NCBI GenBank assembly: GCA_900548705.1 | Contig: URLF01000016.1 | Location: 1 to 35,589 of the forward strand | DNA: 35,589 nt | Origin: an uncultured Porphyromonadaceae bacterium | GTDB lineage: Bacteria; Bacteroidota; Bacteroidia; Bacteroidales; Muribaculaceae | Direction: 5' to 3' | Shown here: positions 8,235-15,787 of the stretch, in pieces | Position numbering within the stretch: position 1 is the first letter of the stretch | Layout: each line of letters begins with the position of its first letter | Notes under the pieces: generated by a model | Databases searched by the model: none | Seen by the model: only the letters and a program-made list of their open reading frames with translations | What the model was told of the DNA's origin: nothing | Program-made: the position numbers and the translations under genes

Positions 8235-9146
8235 TCACGACAAGGCGCTGCAAATTCGTTCATGCCGTATGCGCAGATACAGCAGAACGGCGTTGAAGAG
8301 GGTAAGCTCGACGATGAAATACCAGAATGGGTTCCCGGCCAGCACGGTGAGCAGCAGCGTGATGTAACGCCAGTTGAAGGTCAGGAAGTTTTCCCATTTG
8401 CAACAGGGGAGGGTTGCCCGGCGGATTTCCTCTGACAGACTCTCTGGCAGTTTGCCGGAGGGATATTCCTGGTGGAGTCTGATAAGCAGACGTTGCATGG
8501 CCGGTGTGCCTTTCTCCTGGGAGCGGGTGTAGAGATAGTAGACACCGAGTATGAGTTTTCGGGGCAGCCTGCGCCAGGTGAGGGAGCGGTATTGCCGCAG
8601 TATCGTGGCTGAGGAGTCAAGTTCGGACGGGAAATCCTTTTTTACGAAAAGAAGATGGAACTGGCGGAAATAGTCAGCCATGGCTGCCTGACGGCCATGG
8701 CATATCCCTGCGGTCACTGCCAGAATCCAGATCAGTGAGGGGACACCGGAGAAGAACGGGACTGTGGCGTTGGTGCGCAGGCATATCGACACATATATGG
8801 ATATGAACCAGAAATCCCCTGCCATACCGTCAAGGATGCGCCCGAGTCGGCTGTATTGCTTAGTCAGCCGTGCCAGCTGCCCGTCTGCGCTGTCAAGCGA
8901 GTTGGCTGTCATCAAAAGAGCCATGCCGACAATATTGACCGCCATGCCTGAGGGGAAAAGGCAGATTCCCGCTGCGACACCTATGAAGATTGAGGCGATG
9001 GTTACGGCGTTCGGACTGATGTGGAGATGTCGGAACAGCAATGCCCAGGCAAAACCGATGGGACGGTAGAATGCAAGGTCGATATGCTCTTCCGTGTCAT
9101 ATGATTTCAGGGAGGTCTTGTATTCGTTCCGGAATGATTCAAACAT
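8235..9146 (-). CDS. CDP-alcohol phosphotransferase family membrane enzyme
   Basis: A 303-aa integral membrane enzyme of the CDP-alcohol phosphatidyltransferase family, which moves a phospho-alcohol from a CDP-linked donor to an acceptor alcohol at the membrane. The signature DSADGQLAR lies at residues 85-93, followed by G102, D106 and D111. In the canonical motif the last Asp is four residues after the third; here it is five, and Gly fills the usual place. I chose the ATG at 9146 (MFESFRNEYK) because it lies 11 bases after the upstream gene's stop; an ATG at 9197 would overlap that gene by 40 bases. Its neighbour is a nucleotidyltransferase that could make its donor. Confidence 0.85.
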   Translation of the reverse strand: MFESFRNEYKTSLKSYDTEEHIDLAFYRPIGFAWALLFRHLHISPNAVTIASIFIGVAAGICLFPSGMAVNIVGMALLMTANSLDSADGQLARLTKQYSRLGRILDGMAGDFWFISIYVSICLRTNATVPFFSGVPSLIWILAVTAGICHGRQAAMADYFRQFHLLFVKKDFPSELDSSATILRQYRSLTWRRLPRKLILGVYYLYTRSQEKGTPAMQRLLIRLHQEYPSGKLPESLSEEIRRATLPCCKWENFLTFNWRYITLLLTVLAGNPFWYFIVELTLFNAVLLYLRIRHERICSALS

Positions 9147-9157
9147 ATTCTGGCCTG

Positions 9158-9913
9158 TTAAAATGTCTGGTGAATCAATCTGCTGTCGCAATGGCATTCG
9201 CCGTTCACCTCCGCGACGAATTTTTCTGCCTCAAGACGGTCATGGCCGCAATCTACATCGAAAGCTTTGCTGAAAATGAACGGCTTGACCTTGAAGTGGT
9301 CGCCGACAGCGAGTATCCGTTGGAAGTCGCTCAATGATTTGGGATAGCAGTCGGTGCAGGCGACGTCGAGCGCGGAACGGGTGAGCCCGTAAAGTCCGGC
9401 GGAGACGATGGGAGTTCCGGGGAACGGCTCGCCGCCATAACGGTAGTCTCGTATCTCCGAGGTCGCGTCGTCGAGGTCGGCATACAGTGGGCTTTCATCA
9501 TCTATAAAATGTGTCAGCCCCATTAGCAATGTGTTGTCGGGCATATTGCTGACAGCTTCTACATAGTCGCGGAACTCCCTTGTCGGGAAGATGGCATCGA
9601 CTGTCATCGCGATGAATTTCCCACGGGCATCGGCGCAGCCTTCCTGGAGGCTGTAGAAGGAGTTGTCTGAACGGATTGGTTTGATGTTCAAATCCACCGG
9701 GGAGCATTCGCTCAGGTCGCGGAGGTAGTTGTTGAGGGATTCCATCCCGATATTCGTCACCACATGAATGCGGGATGCGCCGCATTGGCTGAGAATGTCA
9801 ATCAGACGTCCGATCATCGGCCGTCCGAGGATGTCAACCATTGGTTTGGGGGCAGGTTCACCTTCCTTGACGAAACGGGAGCCTTGGCCGGCTGCGAGGA
9901 TTACATATTCCAT
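9158..9913 (-). CDS. Sugar-nucleotidyltransferase-like protein
   Basis: A 251-aa cytoplasmic enzyme of the nucleotidyltransferase (GT-A-like) family that makes NDP-activated sugars or alcohols from an NTP and a phosphorylated substrate. The N-terminal MEYVILAAGQGSRF loop and PKPMVDILGRPMI contain the nucleotide-binding G-x-G-S-R and the conserved Lys. Later motifs include MTVDAIFP, in the place of the usual metal-binding Asp segment, and DVDCGHDRLEAEKF near the end. It overlaps the preceding membrane-protein gene by 13 bases and lies 11 bases before the CDP-alcohol phosphotransferase, so it plausibly supplies that enzyme's CDP-activated headgroup. The substrate is unknown. Confidence 0.85.
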   Translation of the reverse strand: MEYVILAAGQGSRFVKEGEPAPKPMVDILGRPMIGRLIDILSQCGASRIHVVTNIGMESLNNYLRDLSECSPVDLNIKPIRSDNSFYSLQEGCADARGKFIAMTVDAIFPTREFRDYVEAVSNMPDNTLLMGLTHFIDDESPLYADLDDATSEIRDYRYGGEPFPGTPIVSAGLYGLTRSALDVACTDCYPKSLSDFQRILAVGDHFKVKPFIFSKAFDVDCGHDRLEAEKFVAEVNGECHCDSRLIHQTF

Positions 9914-10404
9914 GAGATTCGTGATTGGTTTATTGTGAGAACAGCGTAAAGCATTGCGCCGATGGTGATAAGCCAGTCGGCGTAAAGTGTGAAGTCAGGA
10001 ACGATAAGGGAGCATATTCCCCACGAGAGCAATGTGAGCCCGATGCAGCAATTCCCCATGGAGATTGCCCGGATGTCGGCGTCCCGCAAGGGTTTACCCG
10101 CCAGAGGCAACAGGCTCGCCGCGAGTAGGGCGATGAACGTGGCGACGCTTCCCGGCAGGAAGTGGCGCGACAGCAGGAAAAGGCATGTGGCTGCAAGAGT
10201 CGCCAGCGAGCCCCAGAGATATTCGGCTTTGCAGGATATCTTTCCTCTCAATGGGGTGGAGTGGAGGAACTGGATGATTAGTGTGGTGATTCCTGCCGCC
10301 GTGATGGCCCACCTTTTTACCGGCAGGGGTGAGGCCAGCGCGGCTGCCACGCATGATGTGGCAGGTAATGAATAAATGATAAGGTTGAGGAATGCGAGAT
10401 TCAT
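9901..10404 (-). CDS. Small integral membrane protein, function unknown
   Basis: A 167-aa, highly hydrophobic protein with about five or six membrane helices and short loops; residues 1-30 and 65-100 are clear helices. I do not recognise the family. Its 3' end overlaps the nucleotidyltransferase gene by 13 bases, so the two are translated together and probably act in the same pathway. A GC-rich hairpin (10416-10444) lies just upstream. It could be a lipid transporter or accessory subunit, but this is only guilt by association. Confidence 0.7.
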   Translation of the reverse strand: MNLAFLNLIIYSLPATSCVAAALASPLPVKRWAITAAGITTLIIQFLHSTPLRGKISCKAEYLWGSLATLAATCLFLLSRHFLPGSVATFIALLAASLLPLAGKPLRDADIRAISMGNCCIGLTLLSWGICSLIVPDFTLYADWLITIGAMLYAVLTINQSRISWNM

Positions 10405-10480
10405 CGATGTCCGATCCGGGAGGGAAATCCTCGGAATCTCCCGGCCTGGTTTGCATGAACATAAAAAAGGTGTGAGGATT

Positions 10481-10627
10481 TCAACTCATTCTCTTCTTAA
10501 GTTCAGGCTCTCGCATTGCCCACAGCATAGAAGAGATGACAGCCCCCACACCGATGAGTCATATGGCGATACCCTCTCGGGCACAGTCATAGCTAACCGA
10601 TGCGGGTGCTACATCAACTTTCTTCAT
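10481..10627 (-). pseudogene. Possible small membrane-protein gene interrupted by in-frame TGA
   Basis: On the minus strand, ATG at 10627 opens a frame encoding MKKVDVAPASVSYDCAREGI plus two residues, then TGA at 10561-10559. The same frame continues as LIGVGAVISSMLWAMREPEL and a short basic tail to a TGA at 10483-10481, 48 sense positions counting the internal stop. The second half looks like one membrane helix with a charged tail, and the two halves read like one protein. It lies about 114 bases after a consensus promoter and just before the membrane-protein gene. It may be a nonsense-broken gene, a short peptide, or chance. No family is recognised. Confidence 0.35.
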
Positions 10628-10747
10628 GCTGTTGTTACAAATTTGCGAGATTTGAACTTAGAAGAAAATATCAATAACACCCTTGGCGATTTCTCGCCGG
10701 TCACGAAAATGATATGGAGGCTGACTCTTCAGTCTCATTATCGGCGG

Positions 10748-10779
10748 CAAAGTTAAGGATTATTTTCGTAATGCGCAAA
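10748..10779 (-). promoter_or_regulatory. Consensus Bacteroidota promoter for the minus-strand operon
   Basis: Read on the minus strand, TTTG (10779-10776), 20 bases, then TAACTTTG (10755-10748) match the TTTG-N19-21-TAnnTTTG promoter exactly. Transcription would start near 10741 and run left through the small ORF and the membrane protein, nucleotidyltransferase, phosphotransferase and GtrA-like genes. Confidence 0.7.
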
Positions 10780-10911
10780 ATATCGTCGGCATGGCTCGGA
10801 TTTGTATGAAATAAAGGTGAGAAATGTTGTTTTAAGAAAGTTTAACATTGCGACGGGCCTAATTCTGGGTGAAATAAGGGCTTTTTGCTATGCGGTTTCG
10901 GAAAAAATCAC

Positions 10912-10919
10912 GAACTTTG
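10912..10919 (+). promoter_or_regulatory. Weak candidate promoter for rpsN
   Basis: GAACTTTG differs from TAnnTTTG at one base, and a TTTTTG lies 24 bases upstream, longer than the usual 19-21. It is the best plus-strand candidate between the rplE terminator and rpsN. A leader of about 230 bases would follow, opening with CCTGATT (10922-10928), which can pair with AATCAGG (10976-10982) around an inner TTCCC/GGGAA hairpin (10950-10963). Confidence 0.3.
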
Positions 10920-11155
10920 CACCTGATTTATAGGCCGATGCCGCCTGCTTTCCCTCCTGGGAATTCTTGCAATGGAATCAGGATTAAGGGTGAGCGTCGC
11001 GCAAAAGCTTGAAAATTAGCGACTTTTATGTCACTTGCGGTTCTGAGGTACTTCTCGCCTCCCTTTCGGGGGAGCTGTTGCGGGAAGCAGTGAGGAATCG
11101 GAAGTTTTTTCGTTGAGTATCAGTAAACCATAATATTAACCGTTAACTTCAGGAC

Positions 11156-11425
11156 ATGGCAAAAGAATCAATGAAAGCCCGCGAAGTGAAGCGCGCGAAG
11201 CTCGTCGCCAAGTATGCCGCCAAGAAGGCCGCCCTCAAGGCTGCCGGTGACTATGAGGCTCTCCAGCTTCTCCCCAAGAACGCGTCAAGCGTGCGCCTCC
11301 ACAACCGTTGCTCCATCACCGGCCGTCCCAAAGGCTACATCCGTCAGTTCGGCATCTCGCGTATCCAGTTCCGCGAAATGGCGTCTGCAGGCCTTATCCC
11401 CGGTGTGAAGAAGGCAAGCTGGTAA
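11156..11425 (+). CDS. rpsN: 30S ribosomal protein S14, zinc-free type
   Basis: An 89-aa uS14 protein of the 30S head. The long form without the CxxC zinc ribbons is shown by LHNRCSITGRPKGYIRQFGI, which has a single Cys. The start MAKESMKAREVKR is typical. It is separated from rplE by a terminator and 5 kb of other genes, and from rpsH by 321 bases, so it is unusually isolated within its operon order. A candidate promoter and leader precede it. Confidence 0.97.
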   Translation: MAKESMKAREVKRAKLVAKYAAKKAALKAAGDYEALQLLPKNASSVRLHNRCSITGRPKGYIRQFGISRIQFREMASAGLIPGVKKASW

Positions 11426-11746
11426 GCTCCGCGGACACCCCTGACATCGCGCGAGGGGAGCGCCAGGCGCCCGCCTCCGTCAGAAAAGCCCTGCCCGGCC
11501 TACGTGCAGGAGATCATCCGGGTAAGCCCAGTTTCTGCGGGACCCCCCGGAAAGCAATCCCGGCCGCCCGTCGCAGGGCCGCGAAAATGATCCCGAGAGG
11601 GAGTTTCCTCAAGAGTCCGCAAGGAGGAAGAGGAGCAGTTTCCGCGCTTTAAACCAGTCCGGCGGTATCGCAACGATACCACGGCGCAAAAATCAAATTT
11701 TAAATACTGACGGGCCAGCCCGTCGAGTTTAAAACAACAAACAACA
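11426..11746 (+). other. Long GC-rich spacer between rpsN and rpsH
   Basis: This 321-base spacer holds no convincing gene. Its first two thirds are GC-rich and contain several short inverted repeats. Near the end are a GGTATCG-CAA-CGATACC hairpin (11664-11680) and a GACGGG-CCAG-CCCGTC hairpin (11709-11724), the latter 22 bases before rpsH. No T-run follows either hairpin. In E. coli S8 (the rpsH product) represses its own operon, so a regulatory leader is possible but unproven. Confidence 0.5.
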
Positions 11747-12145
11747 ATGACAGATCCAATAGCAGATTATCTGACAAGATTGAGGAATGCCATCAAGGCC
11801 CAGCACCGTGTGGTCGAGATTCCGGCCTCCAACCTCAAGAAGGAGATCACCAAGATTCTCTTCGAGCAGGGCTACATCCTCAACTACAAGTTCATTGAAG
11901 GTGAGACCCCTTCGGGCACAATCAAAGTCGCCCTCAAGTATGACCCCGTAGACCGCGTGAACGCCATCAAGGGCCTCAAGCGTGTCAGCCGTCCCGGCCT
12001 GCGCCAGTATTGCGGCTACAAGTCGATGCCCCGCGTCCTCAATGGTCTGGGTATCGCCATCCTCTCCACTTCAAAGGGTGTCATGACCAACAAAAAGGCC
12101 GCCCAGGAGAAGATCGGCGGCGAAGTTCTCTGTTACGTTTATTAA
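11747..12145 (+). CDS. rpsH: 30S ribosomal protein S8
   Basis: A 132-aa uS8 protein that binds the central domain of 16S rRNA. The start MTDPIADYLTRLRNA and the C-terminal GIAILSTSKGVMTNKKA are diagnostic. Length is normal. It follows the structured spacer and precedes rplF by 18 bases. S8 is the repressor of the spc operon in E. coli, so its position right after two hairpins is worth noting. Confidence 0.98.
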   Translation: MTDPIADYLTRLRNAIKAQHRVVEIPASNLKKEITKILFEQGYILNYKFIEGETPSGTIKVALKYDPVDRVNAIKGLKRVSRPGLRQYCGYKSMPRVLNGLGIAILSTSKGVMTNKKAAQEKIGGEVLCYVY

Positions 12146-12150
12146 TCGAA

Positions 12151-12156
12151 AGGAGG
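12151..12156 (+). promoter_or_regulatory. Perfect Shine-Dalgarno AGGAGG before rplF
   Basis: AGGAGG lies 7 bases before the rplF start codon, an ideal distance. It is the second such motif in a window where most starts lack one, and it supports the rplF start at 12164. Confidence 0.7.
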
Positions 12157-12163
12157 AAACAAT

Positions 12164-12721
12164 ATGTCTCGTATAGGTAAAGCCCCCATCGAAATCCCCG
12201 CAGGCGTAACCGTTGAAATCGCCAAAGACAACGTCGTTACCGTCAAAGGTCCCAAAGGAACCCTCGTACAGGCCGTCAACCCCGAGTTTGAGATCAAGCT
12301 CGAAGACGGTCACCTCCATATCAACCGTCCCTCCGACGACCGCGAGCACCGCGCTCAGCACGGACTTTTCCGCTCGCTTCTCCACAACATGGTGGTAGGT
12401 GTGTCAACCGGCTACCGCAAGGAGATGGAGCTCGTCGGCGTAGGTTACCGCGCCTCGGCCACAGGCCAGGTGCTTGAGCTCTCCCTGGGTTACTCCCACG
12501 CCATCTTCATCAAGCTTCCCCCCGAGATCAAGGTCGAGGCAAAGTCGGAACGTAACAAGAACCCCCTGATCATCCTCGAGAGCGACGACAAGCAGCTCCT
12601 CGGTCAGGTGTGCGCCAAAATCCGCTCCCTCCGCAAGCCCGAGCCCTACAAGGGTAAAGGTATCAAGTTTGTTGGCGAGGTTATCCGTCGCAAGAGCGGA
12701 AAGACCGCCGGTGCCAAGTAA
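12164..12721 (+). CDS. rplF: 50S ribosomal protein L6
   Basis: A 185-aa uL6 protein with two similar domains, near the base of the L7/L12 stalk. The start MSRIGKAPIEIPAGV and the C-terminal RKPEPYKGKGIKFVGEVIR are diagnostic. Length is slightly above E. coli. It follows rpsH by 18 bases with a strong ribosome binding site and precedes rplR. Confidence 0.98.
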   Translation: MSRIGKAPIEIPAGVTVEIAKDNVVTVKGPKGTLVQAVNPEFEIKLEDGHLHINRPSDDREHRAQHGLFRSLLHNMVVGVSTGYRKEMELVGVGYRASATGQVLELSLGYSHAIFIKLPPEIKVEAKSERNKNPLIILESDDKQLLGQVCAKIRSLRKPEPYKGKGIKFVGEVIRRKSGKTAGAK

Positions 12722-12755
12722 ACATAAGTTGAACCTACATCGACTGTAAAGAAAA

Positions 12756-13097
12756 ATGATCTCCAAGCAGCAAAGAAGAAATAAAATCAAGGCGCGCATC
12801 CGTGGCCGCATCTCCGGCACCGCCGCGCGTCCCCGTATGACCGTTTTCCGTTCAAACAAGCAGATTTACGTCCAGCTTGTTGACGACCTCAAGGGTCAGA
12901 CCCTCGCCAGCGCTTCCTCCAAGGGACTCGCCGGGGGCACCAAGACCGAAATCGCCGCCCAGGTCGGAAAGGCCATCGCAGAGAAGGCTATCGCCGCAGG
13001 CTATACCGAAGTGGTGTTCGACCGCAACGGTTACCTTTTCCACGGCAGAGTTAAATCATTGGCTGACGCAGCTCGCGAAGGCGGACTTAAATTCTAA
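12756..13097 (+). CDS. rplR: 50S ribosomal protein L18
   Basis: A 113-aa uL18 protein that brings 5S rRNA to the central protuberance together with L5. RPRMTVFRSNKQIYVQLVDD and the C-terminal FDRNGYLFHGRVKSLADAAR are diagnostic. Length is normal. It lies 6 bases before rpsE. Confidence 0.97.
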   Translation: MISKQQRRNKIKARIRGRISGTAARPRMTVFRSNKQIYVQLVDDLKGQTLASASSKGLAGGTKTEIAAQVGKAIAEKAIAAGYTEVVFDRNGYLFHGRVKSLADAAREGGLKF

Positions 13098-13103
13098 ACG
13101 ACA

Positions 13104-13622
13104 ATGGTAAACAAGAACAACCGAGTTAAGACAACCAACGACATAGAACTCAAGGACCGTCTGGTAGCCATCAACCGCGTCACCAAGGTGACCAAGGGTG
13201 GACGTACCTTCACCTTCGCCGCCATCGTAGTGGTCGGCAACGAAGACGGTATCATCGGCTGGGGCCTCGGAAAGGCCAATGAAGTCCAGGCTGCCATCGC
13301 CAAGGGCGTTGAGTCTGCCAAGAAGAACCTCATCCGCGTGCCGGTGCACAAGGGTACAATCCCCCACGAGCAGGTGGCCCGTTTCGGCGGCTCACAGGTG
13401 CTGCTCAAGCCTGCCAGCCACGGTACCGGTGTGAAAGCCGGTGGCGCTATGCGTGCCGTCCTCGAGAGCGTCGGCATCACCGACGTGCTTGCCAAGTCCA
13501 AGGGCTCATCCAACCCCCACAACCTGGTGAAGGCCACCATCGCCGCCCTCGGCGAGATGCGTTCCCCCGCCCAGGTGGCCCAGAACCGCGGCATCTCCGT
13601 CAACCAGGTATTCAACGGCTAA
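13104..13622 (+). CDS. rpsE: 30S ribosomal protein S5
   Basis: A 172-aa uS5 protein involved in decoding accuracy and mRNA unwinding. The double-stranded-RNA-binding-like N-terminal part contains VVVGNEDGIIGWGLGKANEV, and the second domain contains GTGVKAGGAMRAVLESVGI. Length is normal. It lies between rplR (6 bases) and rpmD (19 bases). Confidence 0.98.
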   Translation: MVNKNNRVKTTNDIELKDRLVAINRVTKVTKGGRTFTFAAIVVVGNEDGIIGWGLGKANEVQAAIAKGVESAKKNLIRVPVHKGTIPHEQVARFGGSQVLLKPASHGTGVKAGGAMRAVLESVGITDVLAKSKGSSNPHNLVKATIAALGEMRSPAQVAQNRGISVNQVFNG

Positions 13623-13641
13623 CCCCAGGAAAGCTACAACA

Positions 13642-13821
13642 ATGGCACAGATTAAAATCAAGCAGATAAAGAGCCGTATCGGCGCTCCCGCAGTGCAGAA
13701 GCGCACCCTCGACGCCCTCGGCCTCAAGAAAATGAATCACGTTGTGGTGAAAGAAGACACCCCCTCCGTGATGGGTATGGTAAATCGTGTTCGTCATTTG
13801 GTAGAAGTGACCAACGCTTAA
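13642..13821 (+). CDS. rpmD: 50S ribosomal protein L30
   Basis: A 59-aa uL30 protein. The translated frame reads MAQIKIKQIKSRIGAPAVQK and continues to a C-terminus VRHLVEVTNA; the central TLDALGLKKMNH segment is the L30 signature. Length is exactly that of the short bacterial family. It lies in the standard place between rpsE and rplO. Confidence 0.97.
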   Translation: MAQIKIKQIKSRIGAPAVQKRTLDALGLKKMNHVVVKEDTPSVMGMVNRVRHLVEVTNA

Positions 13822-13846
13822 TCAATATCATTAGCATTCAGCAACT

Positions 13847-14296
13847 ATGGATTTAAGTAACTTAAAGCCCGCCGTGGGCTCCACGACCCGCAGCACCCGT
13901 ATCGGTCGCGGTCCCGGCTCTGGCAAGGGTGGAACTTCTACCCGTGGACACAAGGGAGCGAAGTCTCGTTCCGGCTACAAACGCAAGATCGGTTTCGAAG
14001 GTGGTCAGATGCCTCTTCAGCGCCGTCTTCCCAAATTCGGTTTCAAGAACATCAGCCGCGTGGAATACAAGGCCATCAACCTCTCTGTCCTGGATGCCCT
14101 CGCGGCCGCCAAGAACCTGGAGAAGATCGGTCTCGACGAGCTCCGCGCAGCCGGTTTCATCAACCGCAAGCAGCTGGTGAAGATCCTCGCCAACGGCGCT
14201 GTCTCACGCGCCCTCAAGGTTGAGGCTCACGCTTACTCGGCAGCCGCCGAGAAGGCCATCACCGAAGCCGGAGGCTCGATCTCCAAAGTGAAGTAA
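13847..14296 (+). CDS. rplO: 50S ribosomal protein L15
   Basis: A 149-aa uL15 protein. The glycine- and arginine-rich N-terminal part (RIGRGPGSGKGGTSTRGHKG) threads into 23S rRNA; GFEGGQMPLQRRLPKFGF follows. Length is normal. It precedes secY by 37 bases, the usual spc order. Confidence 0.98.
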   Translation: MDLSNLKPAVGSTTRSTRIGRGPGSGKGGTSTRGHKGAKSRSGYKRKIGFEGGQMPLQRRLPKFGFKNISRVEYKAINLSVLDALAAAKNLEKIGLDELRAAGFINRKQLVKILANGAVSRALKVEAHAYSAAAEKAITEAGGSISKVK

Positions 14297-14333
14297 ACAC
14301 TCTCTTCCACACCGCTATAAAGCACCCCATTAA

Positions 14334-15683
14334 ATGAAATTCGTTCAAACCCTTAAAAACATCTGGACTATCCAGGAGCTGCGTCAGCGACTCACCATCA
14401 CGGTGCTGCTGGTGCTGGTTTACCGTCTGGGGTGTTATGTTGTCCTGCCGGGCATCAACCCCGCTGACCTTGAAGCCCTCACCAACTTCACCAACAAGAC
14501 AGGTCTGATGCAGCTGCTCGACATGTTCTCAGGAGGTGCCTTCTCACAGGCCTCGATTTTCGCCCTCGGTATCATGCCCTACATCACGGCTTCAATCGTG
14601 ATACAGCTTGCCGGTATGGTGCTGCCTTCTTTCCAGAAGATGCAGCGCGAAGGAGAGAGCGGCCGTCAGAAGCTCAACCAGTACACCCGTTACCTGACAG
14701 TGCTGATTCTCCTGGTGCAGGGCCCCGCCTACCTTTACAACCTGAAGGCTCAGATTGTGAACGCCGGCGGCTCCAGCGACATGGGAGTCTGGATGGTGAT
14801 GTTCCTGACGGTGATCCTCGCCGCAGGCTCGATGTTCATCATGTGGCTTGGCGAGCGTATCACTGACCGCGGTATCGGCAACGGTATCTCGTTCATCATC
14901 CTCGTGGGTATCATCGCCCGCCTGCCGATGTCGCTCGTTTACGAGTTCACCAGCCGTCTGCCCGGGTCTACAGGCTCCGAAGGCGGTCTGATTATGTTCA
15001 TCGTCGAGATCGTGCTGCTCTTCGCAGTCACAGTTGGCGCAGTGCTGCTTGTCCAGGGAACCCGCAAGGTGCCTGTGCAGTATGCCAAGCGCATCGTCGG
15101 CAACCGCCAGGTCGGTGGTGTGCGTCAGTACATCCCCCTGAAGGTCAACGCCGCCGGTGTGATGCCCATCATCTTCGCCCAGGCCATCATGTTCATCCCC
15201 CTGACTCTGTCGGGATTCGGTGCGCATGAAGGTGCCACAGGCTTCTTCGCTACCTTCGCCGACATCAACGGCTTCTGGTACAACTTCGTTTATTTCATCC
15301 TGATTGTGGCCTTCACTTACTTCTACACCGCCATCACCGTGCGTCCCACCCAGATGGCCGAGGATATGAAGCGCAACAACGGATTCATCCCCGGAGTCAA
15401 GCCCGGCAAGAAAACAGCGGAGTATCTCGATTCGATTATGTCACGCATCACCCTGCCCGGCTCGATTTTCCTCGGCATCGTGGCTATCCTCCCGGCATTC
15501 GCCCGTCTGTTCGGCATCAGCCAGAACTTCGCGCAGTTCTTCGGAGGAACCTCCCTGCTGATTATGGTCGGTGTCGTGCTCGACACTCTCCAGCAGATCG
15601 AGTCTCACCTGATGATGCACCACTATGACGGCCTGATGAAGGACGGCAAAATCAAGGGCCGCACTACCGGCTCTGCCTACTGA
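14334..15683 (+). CDS. secY: Preprotein translocase subunit SecY
   Basis: A 449-aa inner-membrane protein with ten helices that forms the Sec protein-conducting channel with SecE and SecG. The N-terminus has IWTIQELRQRLTITVLLVLV; the plug and helix-2 region holds MFSGGAFSQASIFALGIMPY; the cytoplasmic segment GERITDRGIGNGISFIILVG and a C-terminal MKDGKIKGRTTGSAY are diagnostic. Length is normal. It sits between rplO and map; adk is absent here, as I expect for Bacteroidota. Confidence 0.98.
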   Translation: MKFVQTLKNIWTIQELRQRLTITVLLVLVYRLGCYVVLPGINPADLEALTNFTNKTGLMQLLDMFSGGAFSQASIFALGIMPYITASIVIQLAGMVLPSFQKMQREGESGRQKLNQYTRYLTVLILLVQGPAYLYNLKAQIVNAGGSSDMGVWMVMFLTVILAAGSMFIMWLGERITDRGIGNGISFIILVGIIARLPMSLVYEFTSRLPGSTGSEGGLIMFIVEIVLLFAVTVGAVLLVQGTRKVPVQYAKRIVGNRQVGGVRQYIPLKVNAAGVMPIIFAQAIMFIPLTLSGFGAHEGATGFFATFADINGFWYNFVYFILIVAFTYFYTAITVRPTQMAEDMKRNNGFIPGVKPGKKTAEYLDSIMSRITLPGSIFLGIVAILPAFARLFGISQNFAQFFGGTSLLIMVGVVLDTLQQIESHLMMHHYDGLMKDGKIKGRTTGSAY

Positions 15684-15787
15684 TTCAAGCCCCTGATTCC
15701 TCAAACACCCGCTGCCGGAGGAGGCGTTGACCGCCTCTCCCGGCAGGGGGTTGAACTCTGAATTACCCCCGACCCTTTTAGAACCAG

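Larger units (their letters stand above)
10405..11155. other. Divergent intergenic region before rpsN
   Basis: This 751-base stretch separates the minus-strand lipid-type operon from rpsN. It holds a hairpin (CCGGGAG at 10416-10422 with CTCCCGG at 10438-10444), a possible small ORF with an in-frame stop (10481-10627, minus), a consensus promoter firing left (10748-10779), and a possible promoter (10912-10919) and structured leader for rpsN. No full-length gene is seen in it. Confidence 0.7.

Noticed and set aside
10559..10561. TGA in the small frame as a selenocysteine codon
   Set aside because: No insertion hairpin or selenoprotein family is seen, and the residues around it are not like a redox site.
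11308..11652. Plus-strand frame across the rpsN-rpsH spacer
   Set aside because: It begins inside rpsN in another frame, and its translation has no order; I treat the spacer as non-coding.
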